A stretch of DNA of 64,000 nucleotides from Actinomyces gerencseriae DSM 6844. Its GTDB lineage: Bacteria > Actinomycetota > Actinomycetes > Actinomycetales > Actinomycetaceae. The notes beneath the pieces are model-generated. The model saw nothing but the letters and a program-made list of their open reading frames with translations, was not told where the DNA came from and searched no databases. A program made the position numbers and the translations under genes. The stretch spans positions 167,739 to 231,738 of the forward strand of contig NZ_KE386872.1 of NCBI RefSeq assembly GCF_000429265.1, in the 5' to 3' direction. Each line of letters begins with the position of its first letter. Positions within the stretch are counted from its first letter, which is position 1. This document shows positions 11,461 to 19,675 of this stretch, piece after piece.

Positions 11461-11655
11461 GGTGGACAACCCAACGCACGGGGTCGTGTCCACAGCGGTG
11501 GATGGGCGTGTGGCTTCAGCGTTCGGTTTTCCCCACCTGTGGGCTGGGCTGTGGAAAACGACATCGCTGTGTTTCCACATGTGTGCGCACAGCTGTGGAT
11601 GAATCACAGCACTGTGCTTCCCCAGATTCACAGCTCTGAACAAACCTGTGGATAA
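11461..11655. other. cluster of DnaA-box-like sites in an 880-base gene-free region
   Basis: The stretch 10791-11674 has no convincing gene. Its last 200 bases hold many matches to the DnaA box TTWTNCACA. Perfect sites on the minus strand are 11647-11655 (TGTGGATAA) and 11550-11558 (TGTGGAAAA). One-mismatch sites are 11461-11469 (GGTGGACAA), 11486-11494 (GTGTCCACA), 11527-11535 (TTTTCCCCA), 11571-11579 (GTTTCCACA) and 11594-11602 (TGTGGATGA). The cluster lies 11.5 kb downstream of dnaN, not in the usual dnaA-dnaN gap. It could be the origin, a second part of it, or a DnaA-titrating locus. The upstream part (10791-11440) shows nothing else beyond short GC-rich repeats. Confidence 0.6.
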
Positions 11656-11674
11656 CCGTTCGAAGGATGTGCGG

Positions 11675-12514
11675 TCAGACCAGTGCCGCTCGCAGGCAGA
11701 TCAGCCCAACCAGCGCGACTGCGATGCCCACCGTGCCCCAGACCCCGTAGACGGTGCGCTTGGTCCGTGGTGCCCAGGCGTACAGCGACGCCACGAGCGC
11801 ACCGGTCACCAGTCCGCCCAGGTGGCCCTGCCAGGAGATGTTGGCCCCCAGGAAGGAGATGACGGCATTGATCGCCAGGAGTGCCACGATTCCCGAGGTG
11901 TCCCGCCCGAAGCGCCGTTGCACCACGAATATGGTCGAGAACAGGCCGAAGACTGCTCCGGAGGCGCCCACCGTCATCGTGATCCAGGCATCGGTATCCG
12001 GCCGGGAGAGCCAGTAGATCGCCGTCGAGCCGCCCAAGGCGCTGAGCAGGTAGACGGCGGTGAACCGCCAGCGCCCGAGCACCGGCTCGAGGGAGCCGCC
12101 CAGTACCCACAGGGCCCACATGTTGAAGCCGAGGTGCATGTAGTTCGCGTGGAGGAAGGCGGTCGTCAGGAACCGCCAGGGCTCGCCGGCGGCCAGTGCC
12201 GGCAGGAAGGCGAACTGGGAGTCGAGGGAGGGGACGGCCATCTGCACCAGATAGATCACCATACAGGCGGCGATGAGCCCCTTGGAGACCAGAGCACCGG
12301 CCACCGCTCGTCCGCCGAGCACGGAGCGCACGTCCCGACGGGACGCCGCTGCTCTGCGAGCGCAGTCCACGCAGTGCACGCCGACGGCGCTCGGCACCTG
12401 GCACTGGGGGCAGGTGGGACGATTGCAGCGCTGGCAGCGCACGTATGTGACCCGGTCGGGGTGCCGTGGGCATACTGGGAGTTCGTTGGACGGATCGGTG
12501 GTGAACTGGGTCAT
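11675..12514 (-). CDS. rhomboid family intramembrane serine protease
   Basis: 279 residues from the ATG at 12514. The N-terminus carries a cysteine-rich zinc-ribbon/B-box-like segment (CPRHPDRVTYVRCQRCNRPT, then CPQC and HCVDC). Six to seven membrane helices follow. The catalytic serine is in TVGASGAVFG and the catalytic histidine in WQGHLGGLVTG, with the structural HANYMHLGFNMWAL motif in helix 2. It cleaves transmembrane substrates within the bilayer; the substrates are unknown. The same N-terminal zinc motif plus rhomboid layout is common in actinobacteria beside the cyclophilin gene, which is the next gene upstream here. Confidence 0.92.
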   Translation of the reverse strand: MTQFTTDPSNELPVCPRHPDRVTYVRCQRCNRPTCPQCQVPSAVGVHCVDCARRAAASRRDVRSVLGGRAVAGALVSKGLIAACMVIYLVQMAVPSLDSQFAFLPALAAGEPWRFLTTAFLHANYMHLGFNMWALWVLGGSLEPVLGRWRFTAVYLLSALGGSTAIYWLSRPDTDAWITMTVGASGAVFGLFSTIFVVQRRFGRDTSGIVALLAINAVISFLGANISWQGHLGGLVTGALVASLYAWAPRTKRTVYGVWGTVGIAVALVGLICLRAALV

Positions 12515-12603
12515 GGCTGGGTCCTGTCGAGCGGGGAGGGCATCGAGTACGGCGACGCCGCCGGTCCGCGGAGGGCCGGCGGCGTCGAGGGTTCGAGCGC
12601 GGC

Positions 12604-13125
12604 TCACTTCGTGACGGTGACCGAGGTGATGACGACGTCCTCCAGAGGGCGATCGCGCGGGTCGGTCGACACCGCCGAGATCGCGTCCACGACCTGGCGG
12701 GATGCGTCGTCGGCCACCTCTCCGAAGATCGTGTGCTTGCCCTGCAGCCACTCGGTGGGCGCCGTGGTGATGAAGAACTGGGAACCGTTGGTGCCCTTGC
12801 CGAGGCGACGACCGGCGTTGGCCATGGCCAGGATGTAGGGCTGCGTGAAGGTCAGGGAGGGGTCGATCTCGTCGTCGAAGGTGTATCCGGGGCCGCCGGT
12901 GCCGGTGCCCAGGGGATCGCCCCCCTGGATCATGAAGCCCGGGATGACGCGATGGAAGATCACGCCCGAGTACAGGGGCGCGTTGGACTGCTCCTTGGTA
13001 CGAGGGTCGGTCCAGGTCTTCTCACCCGTCGCCAGGCCCACGAAGTTCGAAACGGTTTCAGGAGCCTGCTCCGCGAAGAGCTCGAGGCGGATGTCGCCGA
13101 GGTTGGTGTGCAGTGTCGCTTCCAT
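12604..13125 (-). CDS. peptidyl-prolyl cis-trans isomerase, cyclophilin type
   Basis: 173 residues from the ATG at 13125. A GTG 57 bases further upstream would add 19 residues that the family lacks. Cyclophilin motifs are seen in order: MEATLHTNLGDIRLELF, VIFHRVIPGFMIQGGDP (with the catalytic Arg), NGSQFFITTAP (about 110-120) and LQGKHTIFGEV. It speeds proline isomerisation during protein folding. There is no signal peptide, so it is cytoplasmic. It lies upstream of the rhomboid gene with about 90 bases between. Confidence 0.95.
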   Translation of the reverse strand: MEATLHTNLGDIRLELFAEQAPETVSNFVGLATGEKTWTDPRTKEQSNAPLYSGVIFHRVIPGFMIQGGDPLGTGTGGPGYTFDDEIDPSLTFTQPYILAMANAGRRLGKGTNGSQFFITTAPTEWLQGKHTIFGEVADDASRQVVDAISAVSTDPRDRPLEDVVITSVTVTK

Positions 13126-13289
13126 GACCGCAATCGTTGCACGCGCATCACGCACGGCGCTGAGACGCTCGGCTGCGGACACGCCTGTTCACCCCAGGCA
13201 AAACGCGTGCTTGGATTACGGGTGCGATCGGTCCGCGGGTGCGACGATGGACCCCAAGCGACCTCATCGTTCCGAGCAGGGAGACCATC

Positions 13290-13826
13290 ATGGCTTGCAA
13301 GACCTTCGAGAAGAAGATCGACACCGACCAGCTTCGTCACGAGGCGGCCTCCCTTGCCGAGAACATCGCGGCTCGGGCCGAGCGCGCCGCCGTGTGGGCG
13401 GCTCCCCGCGTGAGCAGGGCCCGCACCGAGGTCGCCAAGGCCGCCAAGGAGGCCCAGTTGCGCGCACAGCCCGTCGTCGAGGAGGCTCGTAGCCGGGTGG
13501 CCGAGGACTACGTCCCGGCCGCTCACAGAGCCGCCGTTGCCGCTCAGGCCGCGGCCGGCACGGAGGGTACGCTCACCGAGCGCGCTCAGCGCATCGCCGT
13601 CGCCGCGAAGAACGCGGCACTTGATATTCCGGAGGTTCCCGTGAAGAAGAAGCACCCCGTCCTTAAGACGCTCGGCTGGCTCGCGCTGGCCGGTGCCGCA
13701 GCGGGCGCCGCCTACGTCGTGTGGCGGCGCAGTCAGCCCGTGGAGGATCCGTGGGCCGAGGAGTACTGGGCCGACTCCGCCGAGGATGAGACCGTCGGGG
13801 TGGAGGGCGCCTCCACGACCGAGTGA
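13290..13826 (+). CDS. coiled-coil membrane-anchored protein of unknown function
   Basis: 178 residues from the ATG at 13290, which follows GCAGGGAGACC. Residues 1-120 are Ala/Arg/Glu-rich and helical, probably coiled coil. A single membrane helix comes near residue 125-150 (LKTLGWLALAGAAAGAAYVV), then an acidic tail ending EGASTTE. It sits between the cyclophilin and CrgA genes, where Streptomyces has a DUF5324 protein of similar layout (long Ala-rich helix, then one helix). That relationship is a guess from architecture and position. A strong hairpin terminator follows. Confidence 0.6.
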   Translation: MACKTFEKKIDTDQLRHEAASLAENIAARAERAAVWAAPRVSRARTEVAKAAKEAQLRAQPVVEEARSRVAEDYVPAAHRAAVAAQAAAGTEGTLTERAQRIAVAAKNAALDIPEVPVKKKHPVLKTLGWLALAGAAAGAAYVVWRRSQPVEDPWAEEYWADSAEDETVGVEGASTTE

Positions 13827-13875
13827 GGCGTGAAGAGGCCCACGCGCTCCAGTCTCAGATCAATCGGACCTGATC

Positions 13876-13912
13876 GCGGCGTCCCCCGTGCGGCTCGTGC
13901 GGGGGACGCCGC
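13876..13912 (+). terminator. strong hairpin terminator
   Basis: A 13-base-pair perfect stem (13876-13888 with 13900-13912, GCGGCGTCCCCCG type) encloses an 11-base loop, about 50 bases after the stop of the preceding gene. There is no T-run, as is usual for terminators in very GC-rich genomes. Confidence 0.65.
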
Positions 13913-13961
13913 TGCGGCTCCAAGCCTCCCGGAGAAGTACGCGGACGGATAGGCTGGGAGC

Positions 13962-14822
13962 ATGAACACCGTCGTTCCCGCATCCCCGGCATTCCTGATT
14001 CGAGGGACCAATGAGCCCGCTCCCCTGCGGATGCCGCGGTTGGGAGCGGGTACCTACAAGATCGATGCCGAGCGGGTCGAGCATGTGGTTCGTGATGCTC
14101 TCGGCGTCGGCTACCGGCACATCGACACCGCTCAGATGTACGGCAATGAGTCCGGAGTCGGCACCGCTATCGCGGACTCGGGAATCCCTCGCGACGAGTT
14201 GTGGGTGACCTCCAAGCTCGACAACCCCAACCACCGGCGCGATGACGCCCTGCGCAGTTTCGAGGCCACCATGCGCGATCTGCGTCTGGACGTCCTCGAT
14301 CTCTTCCTCGTGCACTGGCCGATGGCCCACTCCCCCGGCATCGACCTGGTCGATACGTGGCGCACCATGATCCGGATCCTGGAGTCGGGCCGCGTACGAG
14401 CCATCGGGGTGTCCAATTTTCAGGCCGAGCACCTGCGCACGATCATCGAGGCCACCGGCGTGACCCCGGCCGTCAACCAGATCGAGCTTCACCCCTACCT
14501 CCTGCAGAAGCCGCTGCGCGCGCTGCACGACAGTCTCGGTATCGTCACCGAGTCCTGGTCTCCCTTGGGGCGCGGGCGACTGCTGCAGGATCCGGTCGTC
14601 ATCGACGCGGCGGCCGCGCTCGGCGTCACCCCCGCCCAGGTCGTCATCCGCTGGCACCTGCAGCACGACCTGGTCGTCATTCCGAAGACGACGCATCTCG
14701 AGCGCATGCGCACCAATGCCGACGTGTCGTCGTTCGCGTTGACGGACGAGCAGATGGCGGCCCTCGACGCCCTCGATCGGGGGCTGCGCACCGGATCGCA
14801 TCCCGACAGGATTCAGGAGTGA
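13962..14822 (+). CDS. aldo/keto reductase
   Basis: 286 residues. It is an NADPH-dependent carbonyl reductase with a TIM-barrel fold. The catalytic tetrad is visible: Asp and Tyr in GYRHIDTAQMYGNE, Lys in VTSKLDN and His in LFLVHWP. The cofactor-binding region contains VIPKTTHLERMRTNADV. It resembles the 2,5-diketo-D-gluconate reductase/AKR5 group, and the exact substrate cannot be told. The gene is monocistronic, with a terminator upstream and convergent crgA downstream. Confidence 0.92.
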   Translation: MNTVVPASPAFLIRGTNEPAPLRMPRLGAGTYKIDAERVEHVVRDALGVGYRHIDTAQMYGNESGVGTAIADSGIPRDELWVTSKLDNPNHRRDDALRSFEATMRDLRLDVLDLFLVHWPMAHSPGIDLVDTWRTMIRILESGRVRAIGVSNFQAEHLRTIIEATGVTPAVNQIELHPYLLQKPLRALHDSLGIVTESWSPLGRGRLLQDPVVIDAAAALGVTPAQVVIRWHLQHDLVVIPKTTHLERMRTNADVSSFALTDEQMAALDALDRGLRTGSHPDRIQE

Positions 14823-14844
14823 GCGCCGGCGAGGCGCGTCGTGC

Positions 14845-15186
14845 TCACTTCCAGCGGAGGAGCCCCAGGAAGCCGATCATCATGATGAGGAACCCCACGT
14901 AGAGGTTCCCATTGGCCAGCCAGTCGTTGGCGTGGTGGGACTGGAAGTACGGCAGCGGATAGGTGCCCTTGAAGAGATAGGTCGTCACGACCCACAGCAG
15001 CCCGATGACCATGAGGGTCACCATGGTGGGGGCGTACCAATTGGGGCTGCCGGTGCGCTTGACCTTGACCGGTACACGGGATACACGGTTCGCCGCGGAT
15101 CGCGACTCCTGCTTCTCCTTCTCCGCTGCGGCCGCCTTGGCGGGGTTGCCCGAGCGCTTGGGAGCGGACTTCTTCGACTGGGCCAC
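14845..15186 (-). CDS. crgA: cell division protein CrgA
   Basis: 113 residues. The N-terminal 45 residues are Lys/Ala-rich and cytoplasmic. The CrgA core follows: NWYAPTMVTLMVIGLLWVVT (first helix), the extracytoplasmic YPLPYF...ANDWLANGNLYVG segment, and a second helix ending LLRWK. CrgA is an actinobacterial divisome membrane protein that interacts with FtsZ, FtsQ and PBPs. It lies between housekeeping genes in the same order as in Streptomyces and Mycobacterium, divergent from the sortase and pknB region. Confidence 0.93.
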   Translation of the reverse strand: MAQSKKSAPKRSGNPAKAAAAEKEKQESRSAANRVSRVPVKVKRTGSPNWYAPTMVTLMVIGLLWVVTTYLFKGTYPLPYFQSHHANDWLANGNLYVGFLIMMIGFLGLLRWK

Positions 15187-15369
15187 GTGGGCCTCCTCAC
15201 TGGCGGGACGACTGGGAATCCGGACTTGTTGCCGGGTACGGCCAACGCCTAGCCTAGGGCATTGCGGAGCAGGATCCGTCGGCCTCGAGTCGTGGACGAG
15301 GCGCGCAGGTTCGTAGAACGACTCATAGACTGGTCATGGCACTCAACGTCCAGCCACCCAGGAGGGCTG

Positions 15370-16128
15370 ATGGCATCCAATCGTCACAGGGCGAGGCCGC
15401 GTCGTCGTTCGGCGCTCGACCGGGTCCTGTCGGGATTCGGGGAGCTCCTCATCACCGTCGGGATCGTCGTGGCGCTCTTCCTGGCCTGGCAGCTGTGGTG
15501 GACGGGGATCGCCGCGACCCAGAAGGCCGAGGCCCACACCACGGCCTTCCATGAGACCCAGGTGGAGTCGCCCAAGATCGAGGGCACCAAGCACACCGAA
15601 GACCCGCCGGAGTTCGAGCCCGTCGATTACGGGGGCACCATCGGCATGCTCGTCGTCCCCAAGTGGTATGGCGTGACGAACAACAATATGCCGATCCTCG
15701 AGGGCACGGGAAGCGATGTGCTGGACCAGGCGGCGGCCGGTCACTACCCCGAGACGCAGCAGGTCGGTGAGATCGGAAACTTCGCGATCGCCGGTCATCG
15801 GCGCACCAATGGCAATTCCTTCCTGCGCATCGACACGCTTGAGGAGGGCGATGAGATCGTCGTCGCGACGAGGGACACCTGGTACGTCTACACGGTCTCG
15901 TCCCACGATATCGTCGAGCCGACGCAGGTCGACGTCATCGCCCCGGTGCCGGGCGACCAGGAGGCCCAGCCCGTGGATCGCTATATCACCCTGACGACGT
16001 GCCACTCCCTGACCACCGGTGAATGGGGCAATGACCACCGGTGGGTCGTCCACGGGAAGTTCTCCTACTGGATGCCGCGGTCCGAGGGGCGCCCCGCCTC
16101 GGTCCTGGGCGACCCGGAGGTCAACTGA
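15370..16128 (+). CDS. class E sortase
   Basis: 252 residues from the ATG at 15370, chosen because AGGAGGGC is 3-10 bases before it. It has a basic N-terminus, one membrane anchor (about 25-45, LLITVGIVVALFLAWQLWW), then the sortase domain. The catalytic His is in AIAGHRRTNGNSF, the Cys in YITLTTCHS and the Arg in DHRWVVHG. Class E enzymes of actinobacteria recognise LAxTG-type signals and attach proteins to peptidoglycan. The gene is coupled to the next small membrane protein (TGATG). No sortase substrate is seen nearby. Confidence 0.9.
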   Translation: MASNRHRARPRRRSALDRVLSGFGELLITVGIVVALFLAWQLWWTGIAATQKAEAHTTAFHETQVESPKIEGTKHTEDPPEFEPVDYGGTIGMLVVPKWYGVTNNNMPILEGTGSDVLDQAAAGHYPETQQVGEIGNFAIAGHRRTNGNSFLRIDTLEEGDEIVVATRDTWYVYTVSSHDIVEPTQVDVIAPVPGDQEAQPVDRYITLTTCHSLTTGEWGNDHRWVVHGKFSYWMPRSEGRPASVLGDPEVN

Positions 16129-16283
16129 TGTACGGATGGATCTGGCGGCACCTGCCCGGCCCGGCCTGGTTCAAGGCCATTGAGGCCCTGGCCCTGATGG
16201 TGCTGACGGTGCTCTTCCTCTTCGAAGTCGTCTTCCCCTGGGCCAACGCGACGTGGAACCTCTCGGGGGAGGCCACGGTCTGA
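16128..16283 (+). CDS. small single-pass membrane protein, sortase-coupled
   Basis: 51 residues beginning MYGWIWRHLPGPAWFKAIEA, with one membrane segment (about 18-38). Its ATG shares a base with the sortase stop codon, so translation is coupled. Small proteins with this W-R-x-LPGP start recur between the class E sortase and pknB/pabA genes of actinobacteria. No role is known; an accessory to the sortase is a reasonable guess. Confidence 0.65.
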   Translation: MYGWIWRHLPGPAWFKAIEALALMVLTVLFLFEVVFPWANATWNLSGEATV

Positions 16284-16439
16284 CCCACGGCCGCGGTCCG
16301 ACTCCGCGTTCTGCCCGCAGCCAGATCGCGACGTCGCGTTCGTGATGCAGGCGGGACCGGCGCGCCGCTCGGCGTGCGACGCTGACTGCGCTCTCGGGCG
16401 GGGCGGTTGACATCACGACGGTGGTCGTCGAGAAGGACA

Positions 16440-16475
16440 TGCGGGGCCGCACTCTGATCAGGGTGCGGCCCCGCA
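16440..16475 (-). terminator. hairpin terminator below pknB
   Basis: A 13-base-pair perfect stem (16440-16452 with 16463-16475; GCGGGGCCGCAC with GTGCGGCCCCGC) encloses a 10-base loop, about 50 bases downstream of the pknB stop on the minus strand. It probably closes the fhaA-to-pknB operon. Confidence 0.65.
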
Positions 16476-16526
16476 CGAGCTCGCGAGCCGGAAGACCCGA
16501 TGAGGACGGGGGTGGTCCCCCGGCTC

Positions 16527-18389
16527 CTAGTCGTCGTCCTTCGGCGGCTTGGGGTTGTTGACGGTCGGCTTGGGAATGGGCTGGGAGGTCGGCGATGACG
16601 ACGCGCCGGGGGTCGGAGTCGCCGTGGCGACGGGCGCCTCGTAGATATGATGCGTCACTTCGAGTGAGACGGAATCCCCCACATTGACGCTCTGGTTCGC
16701 CCCGGGGTCGACCGAGGTGACCTCGTAGGTGTCGTTCTTCGACGGATCGGTGGTCTTCGCGTCGCTCGTCCTCACGTTGTAGCCCAGGCCCGCGTTCTTG
16801 AGGGCCTGCTGAGCCTCTTCCTGACTCTTGCCGACGACATCGGGCACAGTCGTGCGTCCCGAGGAGACGACCACGGAGACGGTCGCGCCGCGTGACACCG
16901 GATTGCCAGCAGCCGGATTCGAGCGGATGACCTGTCCGGCCTGGGTGCCCGGGGAGTCCTCGGTGGTGACGTCGCCCCATGTCAGGTTCGCGTTCTCGAT
17001 CTCCTTGCGCGCCTCGGACTGCGTCATGCCGCTGACATCGGGCACCTTGACCGTGGCCGAGCCCGACGAGAAGCTCACCGTGACCTCGGTGCCGAGAACG
17101 GCGGAGGTGCCGGCCCCCGGATCGGAGGAGATGGCCAGACCCTCGTCGACCGTGTCCGAGCTGACGTCATCACCCCTGACGAAGGTCAGACCGACGTCCT
17201 CGATGGCGCTCTTCGCATCATCCTCCGACATGTTCGACACATTCGGCACGATTGCCGCGGTCGCCGTCGGCGAGGGCGTCTCGCTGGGACGCTTGGATCC
17301 GGGGAGGCCGGAGGCGAGCATGCCGATGACTATGCCCGCCAAAATGAGGAGAAGGATGATGAGCATCCACACCCACCAGCGGCGACGGGGCCGCTTGTCC
17401 TCGGCCGTTTGCTCGGGGGCCGATGGCTGGGTGGAGATGGGCGGCGCCGGCGGGGCGGGCGAGGGCGCCGTCGCCGAGGGCATGGCCGTCGTGCTCTGCC
17501 AGGTCTCGGTGGCCGGTGCCGATACGGCCATGCCCCGCGCCGCCGCCAGGAGCTCGGTGCGCATATGAGCGGCGTCCTGATAGCGATCGTCGCGGGCCTT
17601 GGCCAGGGCCTTCAGAACGACTCGGTCGAGGGACTCGGGCACGTCCGCCGCGAGGGCCGAGGGCGGCTTGGGAATCTCGCGCACGTGCTGGTAGGCGATC
17701 GCGACCGCGGAGTCCCCGGTGAAGGGCGGCTGGCCGGTGAGCAGCTCGTAGAGCAGGCAGCCGGTGGAGTACAGGTCGCTGCGGGCGTCGACGAGCTCGC
17801 CGCGCGCCTGCTCCGGGGAGAGGTACTGGGCGGTGCCGACGACGGCGTGCGTCTGGGTGACCGTCGCGGCGGAGTCCTCGATGGCGCGCGCAATGCCGAA
17901 GTCCATGACCTTCACCGCACCGGTGGAGGTCAGCATGATGTTCCCGGGCTTGATGTCACGGTGCACGATGCCGGCGCGGTGGGAGTACTCCAGGGCGTCC
18001 AGCACGCCCGTCGTGATCTCGACCGCCTCCGGGATCGGGACGGCCTCGCCGTCGCCGAGGAGCTCGCGCACCGTGTGCCCCTCGACGTACTCCATCACGA
18101 TGTAGGGCACTGAGCGGGTTGAGCCGTTGGGTGCGGTGAACTCCTCCTCGCCGGAGTCGTAGACGGCGACGATGGTCGGGTGGTTCAGGGCCGCGGCCGA
18201 CTGGGCCTCGCGGCGGAAGCGCGCCTGGAAAGTGGGGTCACCAGCGATATCCGAACGCAGCAGCTTGATCGCGATGATGCGCGACAGGCGCTTGTCGTAA
18301 CCGAGGTGCACCTCGGCCATGCCGCCGCTTCCGATGAGGTCTCGGATCTCGTAACGGCCTGCGAGGATCTGGGGGAACTGACCAGTCAC
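16527..18389 (-). CDS. pknB: Ser/Thr protein kinase PknB with PASTA repeats
   Basis: 620 residues, GTG start overlapping the pknA stop (GTGA). The kinase domain (about 10-275) has the glycine loop IGSGGMAEVHLG, Lys in IAIKLL, catalytic HRDIKPGN and DFGIA. A Pro-rich juxtamembrane linker follows, then one membrane helix near residue 340 (LLILAGIVIGMLASG). Outside are three PASTA repeats (VPNVSNMS..., VPDVSGMT..., VPDVVGKS...) and a Pro/Ser/Thr tail. PASTA domains sense muropeptides or lipid II. Mycobacterial PknB has four repeats, so this one is a repeat short. It is the last gene of the operon. Confidence 0.95.
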   Translation of the reverse strand: MTGQFPQILAGRYEIRDLIGSGGMAEVHLGYDKRLSRIIAIKLLRSDIAGDPTFQARFRREAQSAAALNHPTIVAVYDSGEEEFTAPNGSTRSVPYIVMEYVEGHTVRELLGDGEAVPIPEAVEITTGVLDALEYSHRAGIVHRDIKPGNIMLTSTGAVKVMDFGIARAIEDSAATVTQTHAVVGTAQYLSPEQARGELVDARSDLYSTGCLLYELLTGQPPFTGDSAVAIAYQHVREIPKPPSALAADVPESLDRVVLKALAKARDDRYQDAAHMRTELLAAARGMAVSAPATETWQSTTAMPSATAPSPAPPAPPISTQPSAPEQTAEDKRPRRRWWVWMLIILLLILAGIVIGMLASGLPGSKRPSETPSPTATAAIVPNVSNMSEDDAKSAIEDVGLTFVRGDDVSSDTVDEGLAISSDPGAGTSAVLGTEVTVSFSSGSATVKVPDVSGMTQSEARKEIENANLTWGDVTTEDSPGTQAGQVIRSNPAAGNPVSRGATVSVVVSSGRTTVPDVVGKSQEEAQQALKNAGLGYNVRTSDAKTTDPSKNDTYEVTSVDPGANQSVNVGDSVSLEVTHHIYEAPVATATPTPGASSSPTSQPIPKPTVNNPKPPKDDD

Positions 18390-19675
18390 AGTGCCTCCTG
18401 TGGTGGGATGACGGACATGACGGTCTGCTCGCGCGGCATGCCCGACTGTGTTGACGTAAGGGTACCCGCGGTGACGACAATGGCGAGGAGCGCCAGGACG
18501 GTGAAGGCGACGATGACGGCCAGCCGGACGCGGGCCTGGGGAAGGCCGAACGGGCCCCGCCCGGAGGCATGACGCGTTGGACGGGGATCCGCGTCGAACC
18601 AGCCGGCCGTCGTCCGCGTGCGCTCGGCGGCGGGCATCGCACGGGTCGACATACTCGGGGCATCCTGCTCATCAGCACGGTGACTGGGCTCGCCGCGCCT
18701 GGCGCGCGCCCGGCGTCCGCGCCTGGGAACGGACTCCGATCGGGAGCGGAACCGGGGAGCCGAGTCGTGCGGACCATCGTCGGAGCGGGAGCGGTCGACG
18801 CGGCGCCCCGTGGATGTCCAGGTCGGGACCTGCCGCGGATCCCACGAGTCCGCGGGCAGGTTGACAACGATCCGATCCAGGCGCCGCGCGACCTCACGGG
18901 CCGAGCGGGGCCGGTCCGCGGGCTTCTTGGCGAGCAGAGCCATGACGACGTCGCTGACCTCGGCCGGAATCGAGTCGGGCAGGGGCGGGACCGGCTCGTT
19001 GACGTGGGCGAAGGCGATGTCCACCTGGGTCGTGCCCGTGAAGGGCCGGTGGCCGACGAGGGCCTCGTAGGCGATGATCCCCAGCGCGTACAGGTCCCCG
19101 GCGGCGGTGGCCATATTGCCCATCGCCTGCTCGGGGGCGAGGTACTGGGCCGTGCCCATGACCATGCCCGTGGCCGTCATCGGGCGCTGATTGACCCCGG
19201 TGGAGATGCCGAAGTCGGTGAGCTTGGCCAGGCCCTCCCGGTTGATGAGGATGTTGGAGGGCTTGACGTCGCGGTGAATGACGCCGGAGTCGTGCACGAC
19301 CTGGAGGGCCCGGGCGACTTGAGCGAGGATCGGCAGGATCTCCGCAGGCGCCATGGTGCCCTTCTCGGCGATGATGTCGGACAGTGCCTTCCCCTGAACG
19401 AGCTCCATGATGATCCAGCCCGAACCGTCGCGCTCGCCCGCGTCCAGCACGATCGCCAGGTTGGGGTGGCGCAGCCCGCGGGAGTTCGTCGCCTCGGCCC
19501 GCAGACGCGACAGGAAGATCTCGTCGCCCGCCAGCTCGGGGCGCAGGATCTTGGCGGCGACGGCCCGTCCGCTGCGCAGGTCGGTGGCGCGCCAGACCTC
19601 CCCCATGCCGCCGAGGGCCATCCGCTCGACCAGCTGATAGCGTCCTTGCAGCTCCAGGCCGACAGCAGGCTTCAT
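18386..19675 (-). CDS. pknA: Ser/Thr protein kinase PknA
   Basis: 429 residues from the ATG at 19675, which overlaps the pbpA stop (ATGA). The kinase domain covers about residues 10-270: glycine loop MALGGMGEVWRA, Lys in AAKIL, catalytic HRDVKPSN, DFGIS and the APE-equivalent LAPEQAM. The linker is Arg/Ser/Asp-rich (about 280-375), followed by one membrane helix (LAVIVAFTVLALLAIVVTAG) and a short external tail without PASTA repeats, as in mycobacterial PknA. It phosphorylates division and cell-wall proteins. The open frame extends far upstream through pbpA, but the coupled start is preferred. Confidence 0.93.
   Translation of the reverse strand: MKPAVGLELQGRYQLVERMALGGMGEVWRATDLRSGRAVAAKILRPELAGDEIFLSRLRAEATNSRGLRHPNLAIVLDAGERDGSGWIIMELVQGKALSDIIAEKGTMAPAEILPILAQVARALQVVHDSGVIHRDVKPSNILINREGLAKLTDFGISTGVNQRPMTATGMVMGTAQYLAPEQAMGNMATAAGDLYALGIIAYEALVGHRPFTGTTQVDIAFAHVNEPVPPLPDSIPAEVSDVVMALLAKKPADRPRSAREVARRLDRIVVNLPADSWDPRQVPTWTSTGRRVDRSRSDDGPHDSAPRFRSRSESVPRRGRRARARRGEPSHRADEQDAPSMSTRAMPAAERTRTTAGWFDADPRPTRHASGRGPFGLPQARVRLAVIVAFTVLALLAIVVTAGTLTSTQSGMPREQTVMSVIPPQEAL

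Noticed and set aside
10834..11655. Several 70-270 codon frames on both strands in the gap after tRNA-Ala
   Set aside because: No ribosome sites, Arg/Pro-rich sequence with no domain pattern, and overlap with the DnaA-box cluster. Treated as non-coding.
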